Source: HGM13006 sp900757695 (lineage in GTDB: Bacteria; Bacillota; Clostridia; Oscillospirales; Oscillospiraceae). From it: 64,000 nt of DNA. Positions 53,026 to 61,539 of this stretch are shown here, piece by piece. Location: NCBI GenBank assembly GCA_959607825.1, contig CAUHNW010000011.1:1-64000 (forward strand), given 5' to 3'. How positions within the stretch are numbered: the stretch's first letter is position 1; each line of letters opens with the position of its first letter. The notes under the pieces were generated by a model. It saw nothing but the letters and a program-made list of their open reading frames with translations, was not told where the DNA came from and searched no databases. A program made the translations under genes and the position numbers.

Positions 53026-54435
53026 ATGAACAAGATATTGTCCCGCATGCTGATGCTGGGTGCACTGGCAGGCTGTCTGGCAACGGCAGCCTGGGCAGGA
53101 AACGTAGAAGTGGATATGGTCGGTGATGGTGCCATTCTTTATCCCGGCGCTGCGGATGGCTATTATGAGACCAACTCTACCTCTGTAAACATTGATAGCG
53201 GAGAGAAATCTCCCGTTGACACAAAGCTGTATTTTAACGGTAACGGCGATGTGACTTGGGGTAGCAAAACCTATGCCTATGGCACCGCAACCTATCGCTA
53301 TGAATATGATGCCAAGGGGAACTTGCTGAAGAGTGTTGAAGTGGCGCCTACAACGCAGTCCACTCGCGTCGTTACCGAGTCCTATACTTATAATGTGGAC
53401 GGCGATTTGACGCAGTCTCATTATTACAGCGATTGGGACGGTCAGATCGACGATTACACTTATTATTATGAATATGCCGATGGCAAGCTCGCGGTAAGTG
53501 CGAAGCTTGCAAACGAGAGCGGAGATGTGGGAACCAGAACCATTGTCTATACCCTCAATGAGAATGGTGACCCTGTAAAGCGTGAAATGACCTGTCAGGA
53601 AGGCGATTTGAATTTCAGCTCCCTGGAGGGATATACCTATGACGAGAAGGGTAATCTGATTTCCGTAACGGAAGGCGAGGGAGATAATCGGGAGGTTACT
53701 ACTTATGAGTATAATGACAAAAACCTCTGCGTAAAGCAGACATGGACCCCCAGCAAGAATTCTGCCGAGAACTATCATTCCGTGCCTTCTACTACAACCT
53801 ATGAGTACGATGAGAACGGCAATGTTGCAAAGACAACCTATGGCAATGACTATTACGAGACCTACACCTATGCGCTGATCCCTGATGGGGCAACCCCCTC
53901 GGAGTTTGCAGACGTTCAGGATACCGGTGCATTCTACTATGACGCTGTGGTTTGGGCCAATGAGCAGGGCGTTACCAACGGTGCTGGGAATGGCAAATTT
54001 GCGCCCAAGAGCAAATGCACCCGCGCTCAGCTGGTGACCTTCCTGTGGCGTGCGGCCGGTGAGCCTGAGCCTGAGACTACGGTGAATCCATTTACGGATG
54101 TAAAGGAGGGCGACTACTTCTACAAGGCAGTGCTGTGGGCCGTAGAAAACGGTGTTACCACCGGTAAGAGTGCAACCATTTTTGCTCCCAAGGAAACCTG
54201 CACCCGTGCCCAGATCGTAACCTTCATCTACCGTGCAGCCGGGGAACCGAAGGCAGACAATGCGGTGAATCCCTTTGAGGATGTTGCGGCAAATGCCTAC
54301 TATGCAGATGCGGTGCTCTGGGCTGTGGAGAATGGCATTACCACCGGGAAGACCGCAACCAGATTTGCACCCAATGATACCTGCACCCGTGGTCAGGGCG
54401 TCACCTTCCTGTATCGTGGCATCGGCCTGTATTGA
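53026..54435 (+). CDS. secreted YD-like repeat protein with three SLH domains (copy 2)
   Basis: A 469-residue paralogue of the preceding gene. Signal peptide 1-24 with the same LATAAWAGNVEVD cleavage region; YD-type repeats (YEYDAKGNLL, YTYDEKGNLI, YEYDENGNVA) in residues about 30-290; SLH repeats to the end. The N-terminal two thirds have diverged from copy 1 while the last 133 residues are identical, which points to gene conversion or recent recombination in the SLH part with variation in the exposed part. GAGGAGG precedes the ATG. Confidence 0.88.
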   Translation: MNKILSRMLMLGALAGCLATAAWAGNVEVDMVGDGAILYPGAADGYYETNSTSVNIDSGEKSPVDTKLYFNGNGDVTWGSKTYAYGTATYRYEYDAKGNLLKSVEVAPTTQSTRVVTESYTYNVDGDLTQSHYYSDWDGQIDDYTYYYEYADGKLAVSAKLANESGDVGTRTIVYTLNENGDPVKREMTCQEGDLNFSSLEGYTYDEKGNLISVTEGEGDNREVTTYEYNDKNLCVKQTWTPSKNSAENYHSVPSTTTYEYDENGNVAKTTYGNDYYETYTYALIPDGATPSEFADVQDTGAFYYDAVVWANEQGVTNGAGNGKFAPKSKCTRAQLVTFLWRAAGEPEPETTVNPFTDVKEGDYFYKAVLWAVENGVTTGKSATIFAPKETCTRAQIVTFIYRAAGEPKADNAVNPFEDVAANAYYADAVLWAVENGITTGKTATRFAPNDTCTRGQGVTFLYRGIGLY

Positions 54436-54531
54436 TATTAATGTGATCGAATAATAAGACGCCGGATGGCTTGGAACGATTCCAGCCATCCGGCGTTTTG
54501 CGGTTTTCGACAAGATGCAGCGTTTTACTTG
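54037..54531 (+). repeat. 495-bp perfect direct repeat, copy 2
   Basis: Second copy of the repeat at 52323-52817. It ends within the last codons of the minus-strand DUF1846 gene, after which the two sequences diverge gradually. Confidence 0.93.
54457..54499 (+). terminator. terminator of SLH copy 2
   Basis: Same hairpin as at 52743 (offset 1714), with TTTT after the stem. Confidence 0.85.
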
Positions 54532-56009
54532 TGGTAGAGACGGTTGCTTTCGTATTTTGCCTCACAGCTCACATGGATCCCAAGGCTTTTGAGCAGACTC
54601 TCGTCCTCCTGACTGAGTACCACGGAGAAGTGTGCGCCGCAGCCCTGAAGCTGGGAGAGCTGTTCCTTTGCTTTCTGGGCAGCGGGATTGGTCAGAGCGG
54701 AGATGGTCAGGGCAATGAGTACCTCATCCGTGTGAAGTCTGGGGTTTTTGTGGGAGAGATAGCCGGTTTTCAGCTGGCAGATGGGTTCCAGCACCTGGGC
54801 CGAGATCAGGTCGATGCTGTCGTCAATGCCGGCAAGGTGCTTCAGTGCGTTGAGGAGCAGGGCCGAGGCGGCGCCGAGGGTACTGGAGGTCTTTCCGGTG
54901 ACTACGGTGCCATCGGGCAGCTGCATGGCGCCGGCAGGGGCGCCGGTGGCATCTGCCTTCAAAAGCGCAGCTGAGACAGCGGGGAAAATGTCTGTGGTGA
55001 CATCAGCCTGATTCATCAGGAGCTTCAGCTTGTTGACGGTGGTATCATCGCACTTGCCCTGCAGATGCTCCACACAGGCGGTATAGTACCGGCGGAGAAT
55101 TTCCATGCGGGAAGCCTGACAGCAGATGTCATCGTCCACGATGCAATACCCGGCCATATTGACGCCCATGTCTGTGGGGGAGGCGTAGGGGCAAGTGCCC
55201 TGAATCTTTGTGAAGATGGCCCGGAGCACCGGGAAGATCTCTACATCACGGTTATAGTTGACGGCGGTCTTGCCATAGGCCTCCAGATGGAAGGGATCAA
55301 TCATATTCACGTCGCTAAGATCGGCAGTGGCGGCCTCATAGGCCATGTTTACCGGATGCTTCAGGGGAAGATTCCAAATGGGGAAGGTCTCAAACTTGGC
55401 ATAGCCTGCGGTGATGCCCCGCTTGTGCTCGTGATACAGCTGGGACAGGCAGGTAGCCATTTTGCCGCTGCCGGGGCCGGGAGCGGTGACAACGATCAGG
55501 GAACGGCTGGTCTCGATGTAGTCGTTTTTGCCCAGTCCGTCATCGCTGACGATGTGGGCCACGTCTGAGGGGTAACCTGCAATGGGATAGTGCCGGAAGC
55601 AGCGGATGCCCAGCGAATGGAGCCGCCGCAGAAAGGCATCGGCGGCAGCCTGACCGCTGTAACGGGTCAGCACGACACTTCCCACATAGAGATCCATGCT
55701 GCGGAAGGTATCGATGAGGCGGAGCACGTCTTCGTCATAGGTGATGCCCAGATCGCCCCGAACCTTGTTTTTTTCGATGTCGGCGGCGTTGATGGCAATG
55801 ACGATTTCCACGTCCTTCTTGAGCTTCTGAAGCATACGGATCTTGCTGTCCGGCTGAAAGCCCGGCAGTACCCGGGAGGCATGATAGTCGTCAAAGAGCT
55901 TTCCGCCGAATTCCAGATAGAGCTTTCCGCCGAACTGGGCGATGCGCTTCTGAATCTGCTCTGACTGGGTTTCCAGATATTTTTGATTGTCGAATCCCAC
56001 TGCCTGCAT
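54525..56009 (-). CDS. DUF1846 family protein
   Basis: A 494-residue cytoplasmic protein of the DUF1846 (UPF0371) family, known from structures in streptococci but without an agreed function. The N-terminal half is Rossmann-like; VTAPGPGSGKMATCLSQLYHEH at about residues 185-206 resembles a phosphate-binding loop. HYPIAGYPSDVAHIVSD and GVNMAGYCIVDDD are typical family blocks. AAAGGAGAG lies before the ATG at 56009. A TATAAT at 56064-56069 on the minus strand, after the argF terminator, may be its -10 element. Its last codons are duplicated at 52811. Confidence 0.9.
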   Translation of the reverse strand: MQAVGFDNQKYLETQSEQIQKRIAQFGGKLYLEFGGKLFDDYHASRVLPGFQPDSKIRMLQKLKKDVEIVIAINAADIEKNKVRGDLGITYDEDVLRLIDTFRSMDLYVGSVVLTRYSGQAAADAFLRRLHSLGIRCFRHYPIAGYPSDVAHIVSDDGLGKNDYIETSRSLIVVTAPGPGSGKMATCLSQLYHEHKRGITAGYAKFETFPIWNLPLKHPVNMAYEAATADLSDVNMIDPFHLEAYGKTAVNYNRDVEIFPVLRAIFTKIQGTCPYASPTDMGVNMAGYCIVDDDICCQASRMEILRRYYTACVEHLQGKCDDTTVNKLKLLMNQADVTTDIFPAVSAALLKADATGAPAGAMQLPDGTVVTGKTSSTLGAASALLLNALKHLAGIDDSIDLISAQVLEPICQLKTGYLSHKNPRLHTDEVLIALTISALTNPAAQKAKEQLSQLQGCGAHFSVVLSQEDESLLKSLGIHVSCEAKYESNRLYHK

Positions 56010-56103
56010 AAGTTGATCTCTCCTTTGAAATACTTCTCTCTTTTTCAACAAATTATCCTGTCGATTATACCACATTCCCGGAGAAGAAAAAAGACTGAGG
56101 CCG

Positions 56104-56134
56104 AAAAAAGTCCTGCCTTGTGGCAGGACTTTTT
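56104..56134 (-). terminator. terminator of the argF transcript
   Basis: AGTCCTGCC / GGCAGGACT with loop TTGT; on the minus strand T6 follows the stem (A-run at 56104). It lies nine bases after the argF stop. Confidence 0.88.
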
Positions 56135-56142
56135 AGCGGAAC

Positions 56143-57141
56143 TTATGCGCCCAGCATAGCCACAAGGACTGCCTTGATGGTATGCATCCGGTTTTCGGCC
56201 TCATCAAAGACAATGGAGTTGGGGCCCCGGAAGACCTCATCGGTGACTTCCCGGATATCGATGCCCTTATCCATCCACTCCTTGGCGGTTTTTGTCTCAA
56301 AATCGTGGAAGGAGGGGAGGCAGTGCATGAACTTCACCTCGGGATTTTCGGTAGAAGCCAGCATAGCGCTGTCGATGCGGTAGGGGGAGAGCAGCTTGGC
56401 ACGCTGGGGGATCTTGTCCTCCTCGCCCATAGAAGCCCAGATGTCGCTGTAGAGCACATCAGCGCCCTTCAGGCACGCAGGATCACTGCTGAGGGAAACG
56501 TTTGCGCCGGTTTCGGCGGAAACCTCCGCTACCTGACGGAGTACCTGAGAATCTACCTCGTCAATGAGGGACTGGGGGCCGTATCCCACAAAGGTCATGC
56601 CCATTTTGGCACAGCCGTACATCCATGCATAGCACATGTTGTTGCGGATATCCCCTACAAAGACTACCTTGCAGTCCTTTAAGGGCTTTGCAATGTGCTC
56701 CTCCATGGTGAGCATATCCGCAAGGATCTGGGTGGGATGATCCACATCGGTAAGACCGTTGAATACGGGAACCCCGGAGAAACGGGCCAGATCCTCGACT
56801 ACCTTCTGGGCATAGCCCCGGTACTCGATGCCGTCAAAGAAACGGCCCAGGACCTTGGCGGTATCCTCCAGAGATTCCTTCTTACCCATCTGGGAGCTGC
56901 CCTGATCCAGATAAGTCACCTGACCGCCTTCGTCATGAACGGCGGTTTCAAAGGCGCAGCGGGTGCGGGTGGAGGTCTTCTCAAAGAGCAGAACCACATT
57001 CTTTCCCCGCAGGGTCTTGCCCAGAATGCCGGCGCGCTTTTTACGCTTGAGGTCGTGGGAAAGATCCAGCAGATAACGGATCTCGGCGGGGGTAAAGTCC
57101 ATCAGGGTCAGGAAAGACCGGCCTTTCAGATTCACAGGCAT
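56143..57141 (-). CDS. argF: ornithine carbamoyltransferase
   Basis: A 332-residue enzyme that makes citrulline from ornithine and carbamoyl phosphate, or runs in reverse in arginine fermentation. Carbamoyl phosphate site KTSTRTR at residues 55-61, HPTQ at 135-138, ornithine site in VGDIRNNMCYAW and the HCLP motif near residue 274. Length and the QGSSQMGKKESLEDTAKVLGR block resemble the catabolic ArcB type as well, so direction cannot be decided here. AGGAGGAG precedes the ATG. It follows ridA by 12 bases, forming an operon. Confidence 0.95.
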   Translation of the reverse strand: MPVNLKGRSFLTLMDFTPAEIRYLLDLSHDLKRKKRAGILGKTLRGKNVVLLFEKTSTRTRCAFETAVHDEGGQVTYLDQGSSQMGKKESLEDTAKVLGRFFDGIEYRGYAQKVVEDLARFSGVPVFNGLTDVDHPTQILADMLTMEEHIAKPLKDCKVVFVGDIRNNMCYAWMYGCAKMGMTFVGYGPQSLIDEVDSQVLRQVAEVSAETGANVSLSSDPACLKGADVLYSDIWASMGEEDKIPQRAKLLSPYRIDSAMLASTENPEVKFMHCLPSFHDFETKTAKEWMDKGIDIREVTDEVFRGPNSIVFDEAENRMHTIKAVLVAMLGA

Positions 57142-57153
57142 GGGAACTCCTCC

Positions 57154-57531
57154 TTACTTGACACAGATGCACTCGGTCTCCACCAGAGCACCCTTGGGGA
57201 GAGCGGCCACCTGTACGCAGGAACGGGCAGGGGGATTCTCGGGGAAATACTCGGCGTAGATGTTGTTGAAGGTGGTAAAGTCAGCGAGATCCGTCATAAA
57301 GACGGTGGTCTTTACCACGTTGTCAAAGGTCATGCCGCAGCTGGAAAGAACAGCCTTGATGTTGGCAAACATCTGGCGGGCCTGTCCCTCAATGCCGCCC
57401 TCGGCCAGCGCACCGGTTTCGGGCACCAGAGGCACCTGACCGGACAGGAATACCAGATTGCCGCAGTCGATGGCGTGGGAGTAGGGGCCCACTGCTGCGG
57501 GAGCTTCTTTGGAAAATACGACTTCTTTCAT
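57154..57531 (-). CDS. ridA: RidA family enamine/imine deaminase
   Basis: A 125-residue trimeric protein that hydrolyses reactive 2-aminoacrylate and similar imines formed by PLP enzymes. Family blocks: APAAVGPYSHAI, FLSGQVPLVPETG, VVKTTVFMTD, the substrate-binding Arg in PPARSCVQVAALP and Glu in ETECI. It precedes argF by 12 bases; RidA is often linked to amino acid metabolism, and 2-aminoacrylate inhibits several enzymes. AAGAAGGA lies before the ATG. Confidence 0.95.
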   Translation of the reverse strand: MKEVVFSKEAPAAVGPYSHAIDCGNLVFLSGQVPLVPETGALAEGGIEGQARQMFANIKAVLSSCGMTFDNVVKTTVFMTDLADFTTFNNIYAEYFPENPPARSCVQVAALPKGALVETECICVK

Positions 57532-57586
57532 GATATGTTCCTTCTTTCAAAAAGGTATGGGTTGTATATGGAATGCTCTGGGTGGA

Positions 57587-59185
57587 TCAGGCCTGAGCCT
57601 TTTTCCACTCCAGATATTCGTCATAGGTCATGCTGCGGTCAATATAGCCGCCGTCTTCGGCAAATTCAATGATGCGGTTGGCAACCGTCTGTACCATCTC
57701 ATGGTCATGGCATGCAAGGATCACATTGCCGGGGAAGGCTGTGAGGCCGTTGTTGACGGCAGTGATGGATTCCAGATCCAGATGGTTGGTGGGCTGATCC
57801 AGCAGCAGTACGTTGGCTCCGGAGAGCATCATCCGGGAGAGCATGCAGCGAACCTTTTCGCCGCCGGAGAGCACCTTGACCTGCTTATAGACGTCCTCTC
57901 CGGAGAACAGCATCCGGCCAAGGAAGCCTCGGAGATAGGTCTCGCTCTGATCCTCGGAGAACTGGCGCATCCAGTCAATCATGTTGAGGTCACAGTTCTC
58001 AAAAAATGCGGTGTTATCCTTGGGGAAGTAGGACTGGGAAGTGCTGACGCCCCATTTAACGGTGCCCTCATCGGGTTCCAGCTCGCCCATGAGAATTTTG
58101 AACATGGTGGTCTGGGCAATCTCATTGTTGCCCACAAAGGCAATCTTGTCATTTTTGTTCATGACAAAGCTGACCTTATCCAGCACTTTTACGCCGTCAA
58201 TGGTTTTGGAAACATCTGTGACAAAGAGAATGTCCTTGCCCACTTCACGGTCCGGCTTGAAGCCAACATAGGGATACCGGCGGGAGGAGGCGGGCATTTC
58301 CTCGATGGTCAGCTTATCCAGCAGCTTCCGGCGGGAGGTTGCCTGCTTACTCTTGGCCTTGTTGGCGGCGAATCGGGCGATAAACTCGGTGAGTTCTTTG
58401 ATCTTTTCCTCGTTCCGCTTGTTCTGATTGCGGATCAGGGCCTGCACCAGCTGGGAGGACTCATACCAGAAGTCATAGTTGCCGACGTACATCTTGATCT
58501 TGCCGTAGTCGATATCCACGATGTGGGTGCATACGGTGTTGAGGAAGTAGCGGTCATGGCTGACTACGATCACCATGCCCTCAAAGTCTAAGAGAAAGTC
58601 TTCCAGCCATTCGATGGAGGCATTGTCCAGGTTGTTGGTGGGCTCGTCCAGCATGACGATGTCTGGGTTTCCAAACAGCGCCTGTGCCAGAAGCACCTTG
58701 ACCTTATCACGTCCGTCCATGTCCCCCATAAGCTTTTCGTGGTCTTCCACGGGAATGCCGAGGCCCTGCAGCATCCGGGAGGCGTCAGATTCCGCTTCCC
58801 AGCCGCCCAGCTCGGCAAATTCGGCTTCCAGCTCAGCGGCCAGAATCCCGTCCTCATCGGAGAAATCCTCCTTTTCGTAGAGGGCATCCTTCTGCTTGCC
58901 GATGTCATAGAGCTTCTGATTGCCCATAATGACGGTATCCAGCACGGTATAGGCATCGTACTGGAACTGATCCTGCTTCAAAACGGACATCCGAACGCCG
59001 GGTTTTACATCCACATGGCCATCGGTGGATTCCAGCGCCCCGGACAGGATCTTCAGCAGCGTGGACTTTCCGGCGCCGTTGGCGCCGATGATGCCGTAGC
59101 AATTGCCGGGGTTAAACTGGAGATCGGCGTTTTTGAACAGCACACTGCCGCCGTATTGTACGCCGAGATTGGTTACTGTAATCAT
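57587..59185 (-). CDS. ABC-F family ATPase (YkpA/YbiT-like)
   Basis: A 532-residue cytoplasmic tandem ABC ATPase without membrane domains, of the ribosome-associated ABC-F family. Domain 1 has GANGAGKST (about 34-42) and LDEPTNNLD but a non-canonical signature (MDGRDKVKVLLAQ in place of LSGGQ). Domain 2 has LSGGEKVRCMLSR and LDQPTNHLD but a changed Walker A (GNNEIAQTT, without the usual Lys). The linker with basic helices is around 240-320. I believe these changes are typical of this subgroup rather than damage. GATGAATTG leads into the ATG. Resistance is not implied. Confidence 0.92.
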   Translation of the reverse strand: MITVTNLGVQYGGSVLFKNADLQFNPGNCYGIIGANGAGKSTLLKILSGALESTDGHVDVKPGVRMSVLKQDQFQYDAYTVLDTVIMGNQKLYDIGKQKDALYEKEDFSDEDGILAAELEAEFAELGGWEAESDASRMLQGLGIPVEDHEKLMGDMDGRDKVKVLLAQALFGNPDIVMLDEPTNNLDNASIEWLEDFLLDFEGMVIVVSHDRYFLNTVCTHIVDIDYGKIKMYVGNYDFWYESSQLVQALIRNQNKRNEEKIKELTEFIARFAANKAKSKQATSRRKLLDKLTIEEMPASSRRYPYVGFKPDREVGKDILFVTDVSKTIDGVKVLDKVSFVMNKNDKIAFVGNNEIAQTTMFKILMGELEPDEGTVKWGVSTSQSYFPKDNTAFFENCDLNMIDWMRQFSEDQSETYLRGFLGRMLFSGEDVYKQVKVLSGGEKVRCMLSRMMLSGANVLLLDQPTNHLDLESITAVNNGLTAFPGNVILACHDHEMVQTVANRIIEFAEDGGYIDRSMTYDEYLEWKKAQA

Positions 59186-59320
59186 TCAATTCATCCTTAT
59201 TACTCAAAATTCCATTGGATTATAACACGTTTTCGGTGATAAAGGAAGTTGTTTCTTTCATTTTTCCATGATATATTATGCATATATTTTCACGAATTCC
59301 AAAGAAAGAAGTGTTGCAAG

Positions 59321-60532
59321 ATGGAGATCATGCGTGCAAAGCTCATGAGTATTTCTGTATATAAGAATATCCTTGAAACGGAGCCGATGAAGGCGCTGCT
59401 GCGGCTCACCGAGGCAAAGACGGCGGATGCGCTGATTCGCAGCTATACCGACCTTGTCTACAGCGTGTGGAGCGAGGGCTTCTCCACCCTGCCGGACTAC
59501 ATCAGCTGGCACCTCAAGTACGATGAATCCTTCATTGGAAATGCCATTGCTGCGGGTACCGCACCGCAGTTTATGGAGGATGCGGCGGCGATGGATATCC
59601 GAAGACTGTCCAGTGTAGCGATGCTGTCCTGCTCCGGACTCAAGCGAAATATTGCCAATGCATGCAGCAGGCTGGGGGAGGAGTATAGCTCCATTATACA
59701 GAATCTGGCGGAGCTTCCCATGGGGCGTGGGTTTCAGGAAGAGGAGATCTTTGAAAGCTATCGGAAGAAAGGTTGCGGACAGTTTGCACTGGGACGAGCC
59801 TTCCACTGGGAAAAGGGCCAGCTGACCCAGGTGAAGCATTCAGACCCCATTGATCAGCGGGATATGATCGGCTATGAGTTCCAGCGGAACGCCGTGGTGG
59901 AGAACACCCGGGTAATGCTTTCCGGCAAGCCCACCAATAATGTGCTTCTTTACGGCGACAGCGGAACCGGAAAGTCTGCAACGGTAAAGAGCCTGGTGAA
60001 TATTCCGGAGTTCTATAACCTGCGGCTCATTGAGATCGCAAAAAATTCGCTGGATGAGCTGACAGAGCTGATTCGACAGATCTCCCGCCACACCCAGAAG
60101 TTCATCATCTATATCGATGATCTCTCCTTTGAGCAGGAGGACAAGGGCTTTTCCGCCCTGAAAACAGCGCTGGAAGGGGGGCTGGAGCGCCGCCCGGACA
60201 ATGTGGCTATCTATGTGACCTCCAATCGGCGGCATATGATCCGGGAGAGTTTCTCTGACCGGCAGGGGGACGATGTCCATGTACGGGAGACCATGGAGGA
60301 GCGTACCAGCCTGTCTGAGCGGTTTGGGCTGCGGCTTTCCTATCTGGCACTGGATAAGAAGAAATATCAGGATATGGTGCTGAGCATGTGCCATCGCATG
60401 GGCCTCGATCTACCGGACAATCAGATCCTTGTGGAGGCCAATCGCTGGGAGATACAGCATGGCGGCAGAACGCCCAGAGTTGCGGTGCAGCTGGTGGAGA
60501 AGCTGGCAGGTCAGCAGGAAAAAGCAAATTAA
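59321..60532 (+). CDS. DUF815 family AAA ATPase
   Basis: A 403-residue ATPase. The C-terminal half matches the DUF815 AAA type: GDSGTGKSATVKSL near residue 212, Walker B FIIYIDDLSFE, SNRRHMIRESF, and a lid helix region. The N-terminal 180 residues are helical and specific to this family. Function unknown; an AAA adaptor or remodelling role is plausible. Start at 59321 chosen by length; ATG at 59330 has GGAG close upstream and is an alternative. It diverges from the ABC-F gene and ends in a terminator. Confidence 0.88.
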   Translation: MEIMRAKLMSISVYKNILETEPMKALLRLTEAKTADALIRSYTDLVYSVWSEGFSTLPDYISWHLKYDESFIGNAIAAGTAPQFMEDAAAMDIRRLSSVAMLSCSGLKRNIANACSRLGEEYSSIIQNLAELPMGRGFQEEEIFESYRKKGCGQFALGRAFHWEKGQLTQVKHSDPIDQRDMIGYEFQRNAVVENTRVMLSGKPTNNVLLYGDSGTGKSATVKSLVNIPEFYNLRLIEIAKNSLDELTELIRQISRHTQKFIIYIDDLSFEQEDKGFSALKTALEGGLERRPDNVAIYVTSNRRHMIRESFSDRQGDDVHVRETMEERTSLSERFGLRLSYLALDKKKYQDMVLSMCHRMGLDLPDNQILVEANRWEIQHGGRTPRVAVQLVEKLAGQQEKAN

Positions 60533-60536
60533 AAAA

Positions 60537-60570
60537 CATCGGCCGGGGTTTCCCCTGGCCGATGCGTCGC
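60537..60570 (+). terminator. terminator of the DUF815 gene
   Basis: CATCGGCCGGGG / CCCCTGGCCGATG stem with loop TTT, A-run before, CGTCGCTTTT after. Confidence 0.75.
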
Positions 60571-60679
60571 TTTTAGAGCGTTGGATGAAGCTCATTACTG
60601 GAATTCAGGTGGTGTAATGGCGGCTGCATTGTAATGGAAAACGCCCACAGACCCAATGCCGCATATATGACCGGCCCTG

Positions 60680-61129
60680 TCAAGCTGTGCGAAAAAGCGT
60701 CCGGAAAATCAGACGGGATAGAGGGCCGCAGTAGAGCAGCTGCCAGATCAGTGCCATTGGCATGTTTATTCCCCATGTTTTGATCCAAGTTCCGAAGCTT
60801 GGCTCCTTAAACAGCAGGGTTGCGATCAGGCTCATCACAGGGCACATGATACATACGATCATCAGTGAGATCGCATAGGTAATGAACTGCGGACGATCCG
60901 TGGGCTGCATAAAGGAAAAGGCAAGGCGGGTCGCCAGCTTTTCAACCACGAAAAATTCCAGCAAAAAGGCGAGGGGGACCATGATGGGCATTTCGTGGAG
61001 CGCCATCAAAAAGGTACGGCCTGTGAGATCCCCTGTATTCAGGGCAACGTTGTAGACGATCATGCCGTACACCATGATGCAGGCCATGATGATGGTGAAA
61101 ATCACATTTTGAAATTTTGTTTTTGGCAT
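60680..61129 (-). CDS. DUF2798 family membrane protein
   Basis: A 149-residue protein with about four membrane segments in a two-fold pattern: FTIIMACIMVYGMIVYN then HEMPIMVPLAFLLEFFVVEKLA, and again AISLMIVCIMCPVMSLIATLLF then WGINMPMALIWQLLYCGPLSRLIF, typical of DUF2798 tandem units. Function unknown. The start at 61129 has AAAAGGAG upstream; a longer frame from 61360 crosses the promoter and terminator. Its leader contains a full intrinsic terminator, so expression is likely conditional. Confidence 0.85.
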   Translation of the reverse strand: MPKTKFQNVIFTIIMACIMVYGMIVYNVALNTGDLTGRTFLMALHEMPIMVPLAFLLEFFVVEKLATRLAFSFMQPTDRPQFITYAISLMIVCIMCPVMSLIATLLFKEPSFGTWIKTWGINMPMALIWQLLYCGPLSRLIFRTLFRTA

Positions 61130-61151
61130 AGACAATAACTCCTTTTTGCGC

Positions 61152-61197
61152 AAAAAAATACAGAGAAAACGAAGCTGGACGTCTCGTTTCCTCTGTA
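61152..61197 (-). terminator. leader terminator upstream of the DUF2798 gene
   Basis: On the minus strand TACAGAGGAAACGA pairs with TCGTTTTCTCTGTA (one mismatch) and is followed by T7, 23 bases before the ATG. It lies after the promoter at 61229-61257, so the transcript meets it before the gene: an attenuator or the end of a 70-base small RNA. Confidence 0.8.
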
Positions 61198-61228
61198 CTG
61201 ATTTACTGCGACATTTTTTTCGGACTGT

Positions 61229-61257
61229 ATTATAGCATATCCACGTGTGCGGTGTAA
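61229..61257 (-). promoter_or_regulatory. promoter upstream of the DUF2798 leader
   Basis: On the minus strand TTACAC, 17-base spacer, perfect TATAAT; predicted start near 61222. Confidence 0.65.
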
Positions 61258-61426
61258 GTGCTTTTTTGCGGTGTATTTCCACAAAAAAAGATGTGATGGA
61301 GGCGTGGAGACTGTCAAAATCCCTATACAACAATCTGCGGCCCCATCGCAGCCCGATCAAAACAAGAAATATTAGCAGATACGGTATTTGACTGCTAAAA
61401 ATTCATGATTTGTTCATACTTAGCTC

Positions 61427-61454
61427 TTGCAATATGGCAAAAAAGGACTATAAT
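61427..61454 (+). promoter_or_regulatory. promoter of htpG
   Basis: TTGCAA, 16-base spacer, perfect TATAAT, with the CIRCE operator five bases downstream. The stretch 61258-61426 shows no gene. Confidence 0.75.
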
Positions 61455-61458
61455 AGGG

Positions 61459-61485
61459 TTAGCACTCAAAAAGAAAGAGTGCTAA
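61459..61485 (+). promoter_or_regulatory. CIRCE operator (HrcA site) of htpG
   Basis: TTAGCACTC, nine bases, GAGTGCTAA: perfect consensus, covering the transcription start region of htpG. Second such site in the window after that of clpB. Confidence 0.97.
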
Positions 61486-61539
61486 TCTCTTCTTTTATAT
61501 ACGACAGTATAATTCTTGATAAAGGATGTGCTTTTTATT

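Noticed and set aside
52687..54513. 608-residue minus-strand ORF across the SLH copy 2, sharing its start with another antisense ORF over copy 1
   Set aside because: The shared sequence is only the antisense of the 495-bp direct repeat; both frames oppose well supported SLH genes.
52323..54531. Direct repeats as ends of a mobile element
   Set aside because: No transposase, no terminal inverted repeats and no target duplication; the repeats are parts of paralogous genes.
57587..59185. Broken second ATP site in the ABC-F protein (GNNEIAQTT)
   Set aside because: I believe the YkpA/YbiT-like subgroup often shows this form together with the altered first signature, so it is more likely a family trait than damage.
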